Below, piece after piece: positions 34,141 to 43,687 of a stretch of DNA of 64,000 bases. How positions within the stretch are numbered: the first letter of the stretch is position 1; every line of letters starts with the position of its first letter. The notes below the pieces were generated by a model. It saw only the letters and a program-made list of their open reading frames with translations. It searched no databases and had not been told where the DNA came from. The DNA comes from Mycogone perniciosa (Eukaryota; Ascomycota; Sordariomycetes; Hypocreales; Hypocreaceae): the NCBI GenBank assembly GCA_025331125.1, contig JAOALB010000177.1:1-64000 (forward strand), given 5' to 3'. Position numbers and translations under genes: made by a program.

Positions 34141-37100
34141 ATGGCTCGGCCAAGAGACACGCGCTCACCAAGTCCTGCAGGCAGCCATTACAGCTCGCGC
34201 CGCCACCGCAAAGATGACGACCGGCGTGACAACAGAGACCGTCGAGATGACGGGAGGGACACTCGTCGACGCTCGAGGTCACGAAGTCCCGATGTGAGAA
34301 ACCACCATCGCCATGCCATCACCACGAGGGGACTCTATTCTGACCATAGCATTAATATGCAGTACCGATATCGCGATCGGGATCGAGATAGAGAGCGTGG
34401 CGGCCGGGACCGCGACCGCGATGCCTTCCGCCGCAGAGACCGCTCTTTAGATCGGCGAAACGATGACTATTACCGCGGGGGCGCGCGCGATCCCCGCGAT
34501 AGACGCAGATCGCGAGATAGATTTGGAGGTAGGCCTCGATCGCCTGACCGTATGCGGAACCGCAGTCGAGAGGACTTCAGAAGGCAAGAGGACTCGAGGA
34601 ACAGAGGGCACCGTGAGGGCACGGCTGACTCTCATCCTCGTAACAACCGTGATGATAACAGAAGCCAGAAGACACCACTTGGTGACAGCGGCAAGGCTGG
34701 GTCAGATGAGGTGCGTACTCCTTCTGACAAGCTTGCGATGAAGTGTATTAATTGTATGCCACAGGCGCAAAAGGCAAAGTCGAACGCCGCTCAGTCCGAA
34801 GCTGACAAGAAGGCGGAGCGTCTCGCAAAACTCGAAGCTTGGAAGAAGAAAAAGGAGATGGAAAGTCAAAAGCAGAAAGAGGTGAACGCCAGCCAAACGA
34901 GGAATCTGTTAGCTGAGATGGACAAGAAGGCCAGAGGGGGCTCTACGGCAGCCTCTTCACCTGTCATATCTTCTGCAGCATCGCCCACCCCTAATGACTC
35001 GGGGAGCGCATCTCCTGCCAAGCCATATGCCGGCAAATTCGACCCAAAGACTATTGCTAAAAAATCCACTATTCGATCGCATGACGCGACCAAGGGCGTA
35101 TTGGGATTAGATGTTCAGCCGGGAAGTATACCAGCACCTGTGAAACAGGCTTCCATTGGTAAGTCTCGCCATTGCATTGGGGAGTTTTGCATTGCTAACA
35201 CACATCCTGAAGCATCGGCACTGCCTACGAACCGCACAAAGACAAGTAGCTTTGGCTTTGGCAAGACTAATTCCGAGGGCGAGAAAGTGCCTAACAAGCG
35301 CAAGCTTGACCTCGATGAGGAAGTTATTACAAAGCGAAAACTCACCAAGTTACCTAGTTTGCCCGTGGAGGCTGATGACACTCCATACGCTGACATTGAC
35401 GAGGGCGGCGAGTCTGATGGTGATATTTTCGCAGAGAACGAGGAAGAGGCTGCTGCTGCTGCTCGCGCAGCTCATGAAAGACGCCTTCAGGCGGAGAATC
35501 AACAGGAACAAGTTGCAGAGGAGGTAGAGGAGATAGAGTCCAAAGTGCCTGGGGCCCAATCCGTGCCTCAGACAAATGGCGAGCATACCATTAACGGAGA
35601 GACTGACAATGTGGAGCCTGCGGAAGAAATGGACGTGGATGAGGACGACGAAGGAGTTGATCCTCTAGATGCCTTTATGGATGGTCTCAAGAAAATTGAG
35701 ATGACAAGGAACCCTACCAAAAAGGCAGCCACGGTCAAGAAGCAGGAGCCCGAAGCCTATTTCTCCGAGGACGACTTTGCATTCAATGGCCAGGATAACG
35801 CAGGTGCGGATCCTCTGCTGGCCATAGCGAACAAACGCAAGAAGAAAGATATACCCTCTGTTGACTACACGAAGATCGACCTGCAGCCTATACGAAAGAA
35901 TTTCTGGGTTGAGCCGGCAGAGCTGGGCTCGCTTTCAGAAGCCGACGTTGTAGATTTACGTTTGGAGTTGGACGGCATCAAAGTCAGCGGTAAAGATGTG
36001 CCCAAACCCGTTCAGAAGTGGGCCCAGTGCGGACTTACTCGTCAAACCCTGGATGTTATTGACTCCCTGGGCTTCGAGAAGCCAACACCGATTCAAATGC
36101 AAGCACTTCCTACTTTGATGTCTGGGCGTGATGCCGTGGGCGTCGCAAAGACTGGTTCTGGAAAAACGATGGCCTTCCTACTTCCCATGTTTCGACATAT
36201 CAAGGACCAGGAGCCTCTCAGGGACACAGACGGCCCTATCGGACTGATCATGACGCCTACTCGTGAATTGGCCACACAAATCCACAGAGATTGCAAACCC
36301 TTTTTGAAGAAGATGAACTTGCGTGCTGTTTGTGCGTATGGTGGAGCTCCTATCAGAGATCAGATTGCAGAATTGAAGCGCGGCGCCGAAATCGTTGTCT
36401 GCACACCTGGCCGGATGATCGACTTGTTAGCCGCAAACCAGGGCCGAGTCACAAATCTCAGGAGAGTGACGTACGTGGTACTTGACGAAGCTGATCGAAT
36501 GTTTGACATGGGCTTTGAGCCTCAGGTTATGAAGATTTTCGCCAACATGAGACCTGACAAACAAACAATTTTGTTCTCAGCTACCATGCCTCGACTGATC
36601 GACTCGTTGACGAAGAAGGTACTCAAGAGCCCTGTTGAAATCACTGTCGGTGGTCGCAGTGTGGTTGCCAAGGAGATTGAGCAGATTGTCGAGGTTCGGG
36701 AGGAGGGCACCAAGTTCTTACGTGTCCTGGAACTCTTAGGCGAGCTGTACGACAAGGATGAAGATGCACGCTCGTTACTCTTTGTCGAACGCCAGGAAAA
36801 GGCGGATGACTTGCTCAAGGAACTAATGCAGAAGGGCTATCCCTGCATGTCCATTCATGGAGGTAAAGATCAAGTCGATCGCGATTCTACCATATCGGAT
36901 TTCAAGAAGGGGGTGGTGCCAATTCTGATTGCAACGTCAGTTGCTGCTCGTGGCCTCGACGTTAAACAGCTCAAGCTTGTTATCAATTATGATGCACCCA
37001 ACCATCTAGAAGACTACGTCCACCGAGCTGGCCGAACCGGCCGTGCGGGAAATACTGGAACAGCAGTCACGTTCGTTACTCCTGAGCAGGAGAACTGCGC

Positions 37101-37902
37101 ACCAGGCATTGCCAAGGCTCTGGAACAGAGTGGACAGCCTATTCCGGAGCGTCTCGACGAGATGAGAAAGGCTCATCGGGAGAAGGTCAAGTCTGGAAAG
37201 GCAAAGGATACTTCTGGATTCGGTGGTAAAGGTCTTGATCGTCTGGACCAGGAACGTGAAGCGGCCCGTCTCAGAGAGCGCAAGACACACAAAGCAGAGG
37301 GTGAGGAGGAAGACTTCAAGGAGGACAAGAAAGAAGAAGACGATAAGAAGGTTGAAAAGACGCTCAACGCCATCAAGGCAGCTGCATCTACCATCCAATC
37401 CCGCGAAACAGCCAAAGCTGATGGAGCCGACACCAAAGCTCCGCCACCTGCCACTAGTTCAACCAACGAGAAAGCCAAGGATCCTCTTGATAAAGTTAGT
37501 TCTGCTGTCAGCGCCATCAACAGTCGTCTCGGCAAGGCAGGCCAGCTTCGCTCAGGCCAGCCCATCGACAACAAGGGCCCTGACGCTGGTGCATTCCACG
37601 CCACGCTTGAGATCAATGACTTCCCGCAAAAGGCCAGATGGGCCGTCACGAATCGTACCAACGTTGCTAAGATCTTGGAAGCGACCGGTACTTCCATCAC
37701 GACCAAGGGCAGCTTTTATCCTCCTGGCAAGGAGGTGCCGGCAGGTGCCGAGCCAAAGCTTTACATCCTCATTGAGGGTGATACGGAGCTAGTGGTATCG
37801 GCTGCTCTGAACGAGATGACGAGATTGTTGAGAGAGGGCACAATTGCGGCGGCAGATGCAGACAGCAGAGCCCCGGCGAGTGGAAGATATACTGTTACCT
37901 AA
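34141..37902 (+). CDS. PRP5: DEAD-box splicing helicase PRP5
   Basis: The frame is open without a stop for 1253 codons, but three GT-AG segments inside it look like introns: 34294-34362 (69 nt), 34711-34764 (54 nt) and 35159-35212 (54 nt, with TGCTAAC branch). Spliced product 1194 aa. The N-terminus is rich in RD/RS repeats; a charged coiled-coil segment (KAERLAKLEAWKKKKE) and acidic linker follow. The helicase core has Q motif FEKPTPIQMQ, motif I AKTGSGKT, PTRELA, TPGR, VLDEADRMFD, SATMP, the Prp5-typical SVAARGLD, and HRAGRTGRAG. A long C-terminal extension follows. Prp5 remodels U2 snRNP so that U2 pairs with the branch site in prespliceosome assembly. Fungal Prp5 proteins of about 1,170-1,210 aa fit the spliced form. 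Convergent with the small gene at 38475. Confidence 0.94.
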   Translation: MARPRDTRSPSPAGSHYSSRRHRKDDDRRDNRDRRDDGRDTRRRSRSRSPDVRNHHRHAITTRGLYSDHSINMQYRYRDRDRDRERGGRDRDRDAFRRRDRSLDRRNDDYYRGGARDPRDRRRSRDRFGGRPRSPDRMRNRSREDFRRQEDSRNRGHREGTADSHPRNNRDDNRSQKTPLGDSGKAGSDEVRTPSDKLAMKCINCMPQAQKAKSNAAQSEADKKAERLAKLEAWKKKKEMESQKQKEVNASQTRNLLAEMDKKARGGSTAASSPVISSAASPTPNDSGSASPAKPYAGKFDPKTIAKKSTIRSHDATKGVLGLDVQPGSIPAPVKQASIGKSRHCIGEFCIANTHPEASALPTNRTKTSSFGFGKTNSEGEKVPNKRKLDLDEEVITKRKLTKLPSLPVEADDTPYADIDEGGESDGDIFAENEEEAAAAARAAHERRLQAENQQEQVAEEVEEIESKVPGAQSVPQTNGEHTINGETDNVEPAEEMDVDEDDEGVDPLDAFMDGLKKIEMTRNPTKKAATVKKQEPEAYFSEDDFAFNGQDNAGADPLLAIANKRKKKDIPSVDYTKIDLQPIRKNFWVEPAELGSLSEADVVDLRLELDGIKVSGKDVPKPVQKWAQCGLTRQTLDVIDSLGFEKPTPIQMQALPTLMSGRDAVGVAKTGSGKTMAFLLPMFRHIKDQEPLRDTDGPIGLIMTPTRELATQIHRDCKPFLKKMNLRAVCAYGGAPIRDQIAELKRGAEIVVCTPGRMIDLLAANQGRVTNLRRVTYVVLDEADRMFDMGFEPQVMKIFANMRPDKQTILFSATMPRLIDSLTKKVLKSPVEITVGGRSVVAKEIEQIVEVREEGTKFLRVLELLGELYDKDEDARSLLFVERQEKADDLLKELMQKGYPCMSIHGGKDQVDRDSTISDFKKGVVPILIATSVAARGLDVKQLKLVINYDAPNHLEDYVHRAGRTGRAGNTGTAVTFVTPEQENCAPGIAKALEQSGQPIPERLDEMRKAHREKVKSGKAKDTSGFGGKGLDRLDQEREAARLRERKTHKAEGEEEDFKEDKKEEDDKKVEKTLNAIKAAASTIQSRETAKADGADTKAPPPATSSTNEKAKDPLDKVSSAVSAINSRLGKAGQLRSGQPIDNKGPDAGAFHATLEINDFPQKARWAVTNRTNVAKILEATGTSITTKGSFYPPGKEVPAGAEPKLYILIEGDTELVVSAALNEMTRLLREGTIAAADADSRAPASGRYTVT

Positions 37903-38474
37903 ATCTCGGTGCGAATACTTGCTCACTCCGTTTTGGGGGGAACTGGATTTTTTTGTTTTTGCAACTCTATTGTTGTTTCAAGTTGTGCTTTTTGTGTAAG
38001 GAATGAGGGAATCATGCAGTTCGGCGCTTGGTAGGATGAGGCAAAGGGTGACAAATGGATGCTGTGTTTGTTGCCAATCAAAAGAGGTCAGAGCTATGGT
38101 ATTGGTTTCAGGGATAGCAGTCAATGCTACATTCAGTTGTAATACATATGTGTTCGTAATATAATGTGTGTAAGGCATAGTGATGCATAGCATCTACCTA
38201 TCTACTGCCATGTCCAAAAAAGGCAATAACGAATATCCAAACCCCGAAAAGTAAAACTCCAAATGAGAGAAAAGAGCGACGCCAAATATGCCAATACGGG
38301 TAATAGCACATTCTTGCTCTTTCTAGGTATCATCTCTACGAAGCACCAACTCATGCGAAGGTATCAATGCCCCAAACCCTTTGTACGGAACACCCACCCT
38401 CGTAACATGTTTTTTTTCTCTTTTCTTTTTCTCTCCCGTGGTTGCAGTCGTCAGGAGGTACGAAGTAAGGGTTC
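37903..38474. other. Convergent 3' intergenic space PRP5 / small gene
   Basis: 572 bp with both 3' UTRs. No gene or marked repeat. Confidence 0.5.
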
Positions 38475-38934
38475 TTAGTCCCAGTTACGTGCTTTAGCGG
38501 CCTCGTCGGCATCGCGGGCGCGAACTTCTTGGTTGCTGGCTTCAGCTAGGGTGTTGCTTCTTGTTTGTTTCTTCTGGGCGGAGAGTTGGGCCTGTAATTT
38601 TCCGCCTTTACCTGCAGCTTTTGCGCGTGCCTGAATGAGGGTTAGCAACGGTTACGGAAGCCAATGGTGTTCTTGGGTATAGTATAGGTTATGTATGCGG
38701 GCCTATGGGTGCATGGAGAAAGGAGCCTACCTCAGCTGCTTCGGCCGCCTTCCTCCTCGCATCTTCTGGGTTGCCTGAACCACCAGTGGCAGCGCCATCT
38801 CCTAGAGTGCGCCCTGGGCCTCCGATCTTTTTGGGGAGAGGCGCGGTTTTAGGTCCTGGGGGCGGCGCGGAGCCGAGGACGCGGCCGGGTTGGGAGAAGC
38901 TATCCGGCTCTGTCTTTCCGCAGATGTTACCCAT
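38475..38934 (-). CDS. Small MGNICGK protein, probable lipid anchor
   Basis: Exons 38934-38731 and 38630-38475, intron 100 nt, give 119 aa. The start MGNICGK fits N-myristoylation (Gly2, small residue at the fifth position after Met loss) with Cys5 next to it for palmitoylation, a dual-acylation pattern used for stable plasma-membrane or vacuole attachment. The middle is Gly/Pro-rich (GSAPPPGPKTAPLPKKIGGP). The C-terminal half is an Ala/Lys/Glu/Arg helix running across the splice (EDARRKAAEAAEARAKAAGK) and ending KARNWD. No domain is recognised. The coding call rests on the intact splice, a continuous helix over the junction and a composition unlike chance. Function unknown. Confidence 0.72.
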
Positions 38935-39953
38935 TGTAGGGGTCAGGGAGTTCGGAGAGGCCTGTGTCTAGTTGGGAGAGTGTCGCTAGGCTGTTGTCTC
39001 AGGAGTGAGTTTCAAGGGCAGATGGGTGTGCGCATGCAGTGCAATACGGTCGTGGAAAGGGCTCGTTCACACAGTCGCAGGGTGTATCTCAGGGGATCGA
39101 TTGATTGAGATGTAGTTATATGCGTAGCGCTGTGCTTTTAATCATCATCACATAGGTCGCAGCAAAGGAAATCGAGGCGCGAGTTTTGTTGCGATGCGCA
39201 AACCAAACAGCAGATGTGAGGTCTCTCAGCACTCATTTTTGGCTGGAGGAAACGTCACCGCCCAGATCGGCGCAGGGGTCCGGGGGCGGGGTACCGGCTA
39301 AGCCTCATTTTTGTTAGTAGTACTAGTTCAGGGACGCAGTTTCAGTGCTGTGAATGTTGCTCGAGGCTACCCTGAAGCGTTGGCACCGCACAAAAAAAGG
39401 CGATATTCAACATCACGAACGCCACTTGTGGATTTTGGGAATATGTCGATGATTGAGCGGAAATAAAAGGGAAAAAAAAATGGAAAATGGATATGCACGT
39501 TGATGAGGTATATTTGCCGGAAGAGGAAAACTTGATGTGGAGACCGGCAAAACCCAGAACCATAAAATGTGTAAGTTACCCACAAGCAAAGGTAGCAACT
39601 GTACGGAGTATAACCTAAACAATCAAGCGTCAGGCCACTAGGTGAGGCCGTAAAAGTTAAACAAAGACCCCCCACGTAATTAGATAAAGAATGAAGGATA
39701 TGGGGGGATTGTCAGAATCACAGTCAACTATCGGATACTCATATGGGTAATTATCTGTCAATACTTCGTACACCGACTACTATTTGAACGTGCGATGGCG
39801 GATCCACCCACGTATTGCTTATTAGGGAAATCAATAAATCCGATAGACTGGCCAATTAATCTATCAGTTGCATTAACCAGCCGTGTGTTCCACATTTCCA
39901 TGCTGACATGCTGACACAGGTGCATCTTATACGAGTGGTAGTGGTAGTGGTAG

Positions 39954-39975
39954 TACTTCGTACTTCGTACTCCGT
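39954..39975. repeat. TACTTCG-TACTTCG-TACTCCG triple unit
   Basis: Three tandem 7-bp units of the dispersed word family, next to a GTGGTA hexamer run on their left. Confidence 0.9.
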
Positions 39976-40418
39976 CTGATTGATGCATGTCCATGAATCG
40001 GTCGAAATTGCATCACCGCAGGTTAGTGTGCTCAAAAGAGAACAAAGAACAAAGAATTTTCGCTCCATTGATCAGAAAGGTATGTCTATGGTACGTCTAG
40101 TATTAGCTTTCCGAGAACCAATATAGTAAGTACTAGGTACTATTACCATAGTACTACTGCTACTAAGGTACTATAACTCGCTGCCTTACGAGTAGACGTC
40201 ACCCAAGATGGAGAAACCGATGCGGAATACTGCTCGGGTACGTACCGTCTGCCCAGCCAGCTCGAACGGAGTCTAACCTCAACATTGGAAGTTTCTTTGG
40301 AGCCACTGGGCTGAACCGGCTGAGTCCCTGCCCCGCTGCTACAAAAAGGGAAAGGCGCCATTTTGGTCTCCAGTCGCACAAGTGGTGCTACCAGAAAAGA
40401 CGAGAACCGGCAGACCAT

Positions 40419-40581
40419 CAAGGTTCTCGGTTGTTGGCCTGCCCTCTCATGGCAACTGCAAGCCGCTGCAGCGCTCCTCCCGCGCCAGCGTCTGCGCTTG
40501 AAGCTTCTCCCTCGGAGCCGGAGCCAGAGCCAGAACCAGTCATCGTCAATCTCTCCCAGTTCGGCCAGCAAGCGGCAAGGT
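40419..40581 (+). promoter_or_regulatory. Two CAAGGT hexamers, candidate zinc-response sites
   Basis: CAAGGT at 40419-40424 and 40576-40581, 518 and 361 bp upstream of the ATG. CAAGGT is the core reported for Aspergillus ZafA sites, and yeast Zap1 regulates its own gene. About one chance copy is expected in 2 kb, so the evidence is weak. Confidence 0.25.
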
Positions 40582-40936
40582 CCCTTTTCTTTGTCATCGT
40601 CAGCCTGGGCTCCGTTCTTAACTGCCTTGCCTCTCTGCTGTGCCCACTGGCTCGTTTCACTCTCAGCTCTCCTAGCCTTGCTTGGTTCGCCCAGTCCGCT
40701 TCCTCGCCAGCTTTCTCCCACAAATATTACTCTCCAATGACCACAAACAATTTCCGAATACTCCAGTGAATCCTCACAAGGGAGTCTCTGCCTCTGCCTT
40801 TGCCTCTGCTTCCGCCTCTGTCTCTGCCCCCTCCCAAGCACGGCTTCCCTCGACCATCGGCGGGTCCAAATCCTTGCAGAAGCAGCAAGCAGCCTTGCTA
40901 TCTCGGGCGCCATATCAGAGCGCCGTTCAACTCAGC

Positions 40937-43304
40937 ATGGACGCTTCCCAGATGGCCTACGGTGATCAGATGGGCTCGGGCCAGCCTTCTAACGATGTCA
41001 ACAGCATGCCACTCGATTTCGATGCACTCATGGGTTCAGGGCAGCAGTTCTCGCATGGCTTTGACGCAATTGGGCACTTTAACCACGACGACTCCTGTCT
41101 AGACCCTCAAGGCTTGATACACTGTGCCCATGCCTCCAAGGTACAAAGCGCTCTAAATGCAAATGGCTTCAGGGCGTTTCAGCAAAATGCCTCCATCATG
41201 GCAACTCTTCGAAACAATCATATCCAAACGCACTCGCGAGACAGACACAGCATCTCCAACCCTCCCCAGGCTCTTTCCATCCCAGACCAGGTGCCTGCCT
41301 TTTCGTGGGATAGCCTGTTCAATGACAACCTCCTGGACACATCTCACTTCTTCCCTGCAAGCCATGAACTGCAAAACAGGCCCAAGAACACCAAAACCAA
41401 AAACAAGAACAAAACCAAACGCGAATGTGACGATGACGACTGCGCAACCATCATGTCTTGCTCCTCCGATTGTGGTGCCAGTTGCCCGAGTCAGTGTGGA
41501 GAGACAAGCCAAGGCGTATGTTGCGACGACGACACCTGCGCTGACCCAGAGTTATGCATCGATGAGACTTGCAGAGATGATTATCAGCCCTGTACAGACG
41601 CTCATTGCACAAGTTTGACCATTCTCGACCATCCGCCCCTTGACCCAGGCATATCAGACGGCGACAAGCAGGCGGCAGCAGCACTTGCTTCATTCGGTGG
41701 CAATCAGATACCGTTTATCCAGAATAGTTTTTCACAATTCCATTCAAATTCGCACCTCCAATCTCCCATCACTGCCACATCTGCGTCTCACGATGGTGAG
41801 CTGACTTATATGGGCCTCTCCGAAACCCCATGCTCCAACTTCTCCTTCAATGGAGCCTTCGAAATGACACATACTCACAACTCTACCTGCCAGTTTTGGC
41901 CCACAAACACCGAAAACCTCATCGCTACTCACATCCTTCAGTATCATGATCCAAGGGACATGGCTGCTCATGTTCGCCCTTGTATCGCTGATAACCTCGG
42001 TTTTTCTGTCTCTAAGTGCACGCTGCCAAAGCCGACGGGCGATGACGCTTTAACGCACAACCTAGACAATCTCACATGCGACTTCCCAGTCGACAATGTG
42101 GATCAACTTGCCCAGCACCTCTTTTTGGAGCACAAGGGACTCGAGATATCTGAGGCTGAACTGCTGAACTTGTTTCGACCGCCACAGCCAACCAATATGG
42201 CTAATAATGTTTCCATGTTGCGACCTGGTTTGGCCACGCCGGCATACTCATTGAATGCAGCCTCATCAGATGGCCGACGTCTTTCCCCTTCAGATTCGTC
42301 TTTGCCTAATCTATCAGTGGGCCCCTCGCTCCCACCTTCGCCCCCATCTCTTGAAACAAGTCCCTTGCTGCAGCCAGAGCGATTCTCGACTGAGACCCTC
42401 TCAACCACAATAGCCACACAAACCCCCCCTACATCTCCCGGCCCACATGTACAAGCTGGGAAGGAGGAAGAGTTTATCTGTCGCTGGAGAACAGGGTGCG
42501 GCGCTGCGATTTGCGGCAAGAAGTTCAATGATGCAGATGAGTTGCATACGCATGGCAAGGCTGAACATCTCAAAAAGATGGTACGAGATGATGCAGGATT
42601 TCATTGCTCGTGGGATGATTGCTCCAGAACCTCTTCCTTCAATCAAAAGAGCAAATTGGACCGCCACTTGCAAACTCACACCGGGTGTGAGTAAACCGTC
42701 TGTGAAAACTTGATGAAAAACGAAGAAGCTTACGTCTGTTAGATAAACCCGTCAAATGTAATATCTGCGGCATGCAACTATCCGCCAAGCAGTCTCTTGA
42801 CCAACATATGAGAACTCATACTGGGGAGAAGCCCTGGAAGTGCAAATTTCCAGGCTGTTCGCATGCCTTTAAGCAGCAAAGTGCACTCAGTAAGTCAATT
42901 TCTTGGCGGTTTCCACTTTTTTTTAGAGCTCGATTAACGTGATGTTAGCCATGCACGAACGAACTCATACCGGATATAAACCTCTCGTGTGCGATATATG
43001 CGGCAAGTCTTTTGGGGAGTCATCAAACCTCTCCAAGCATCGCCGAACGCACAATACCAGGGGTAACCACGTTTGTTCCATTTGTAACAAAGACTTTCAC
43101 AGACTGGACCAGCTCAGGCGCCATATGCATACCAACCACAAATACAAGCCCGAAGAAGTGGATATGATCCTGAAACAGGTTCGTGGCCCATCCGGGAAGG
43201 TGTCGAGGGTGAGAGCAGCTAGTGCCTTGGCTACGTCAAGAAATCGAAACGAAAATCTCATGGAGCCGATTAATGGTGAGCTGGAAGACTTGATATCGGG
43301 ATAA
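40937..43304 (+). CDS. Zinc-responsive C2H2 transcription factor, Zap1/ZafA type
   Basis: Exons 40937-42686, 42743-42889 and 42949-43304 (introns 56 and 59 nt) give 750 aa. I start at MDASQMAYGDQMGSG; the Ala/Ser-rich frame upstream looks like leader. A Cys-rich block at residues 164-224 holds 13 Cys (SCSSDCGASCPSQC...), a plausible zinc-sensing part. Zinc fingers or finger-like pairs lie at about 318-339, 381-403, 515-543 and 557-582. Four canonical C2H2 fingers follow at 589-609, 617-639, 647-667 and 675-696 with TGEKP/TGYKP linkers. The order CSWDDC...NQKSKLDRHLQTH, ESSNLSKHRRTH and HRLDQLRRHM matches the Zap1/ZafA DNA-binding array. Such factors activate zinc transporter genes under zinc limitation. 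Convergent with ADE17. Confidence 0.87.
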
Positions 43305-43687
43305 CGACAACGAAAACGAAAGAAATGAGCCAGTGTCATTGCTGGTTAACCAAGATAATGATGTAAAAAGTTGCACATGTTTGCTTTGTATTTAAAACTC
43401 GCAGGATACCCCGGAGCAATGGACCAGGCAGCTCCCCAGATTCTCCTCTCGGACGGTTTATATAGGGCTGGGTTACAGGGACATGGGTATATCACAGTAA
43501 TTGACATATATATAGAGAATTCGTGAGGTAGCCATAGCATGACACCTCCGAAAAGGGGCATTTGCTCCTGTATCAGGGACAGCTCAGCACAGTGAATATA
43601 TACCATTTATAAAACGCAGTTATTTGAATTTCAAAAGATATCTAAGTGACCAAGCCCTTGGGGAAATATTTTGATTGCTTTTACTTT
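43305..43687. other. Convergent 3' intergenic space
   Basis: 383 bp with 3' UTRs of the zinc regulator and ADE17. Nothing else seen. Confidence 0.5.

Larger units (their letters stand above)
38935..40936. promoter_or_regulatory. 2-kb upstream region of the zinc regulator gene
   Basis: Holds the promoter of the small gene and a long leader of the ZafA-like gene. TACTTCG words occur in tandem at 39954-39975 and TACGGAG at 39602-39610; a TAC/GTA-rich palindromic patch spans about 40127-40178. Two CAAGGT hexamers occur at 40419 and 40576. The frame of the next gene is open upstream to about 40682, but its Ala/Ser repeat sequence reads as leader. No other gene. Confidence 0.5.

Noticed and set aside
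40682..40936. N-terminal extension of the zinc regulator
   Set aside because: The upstream open frame has no ATG in good position and reads as Ala/Ser dinucleotide-like repeats, typical of a pyrimidine-rich leader.
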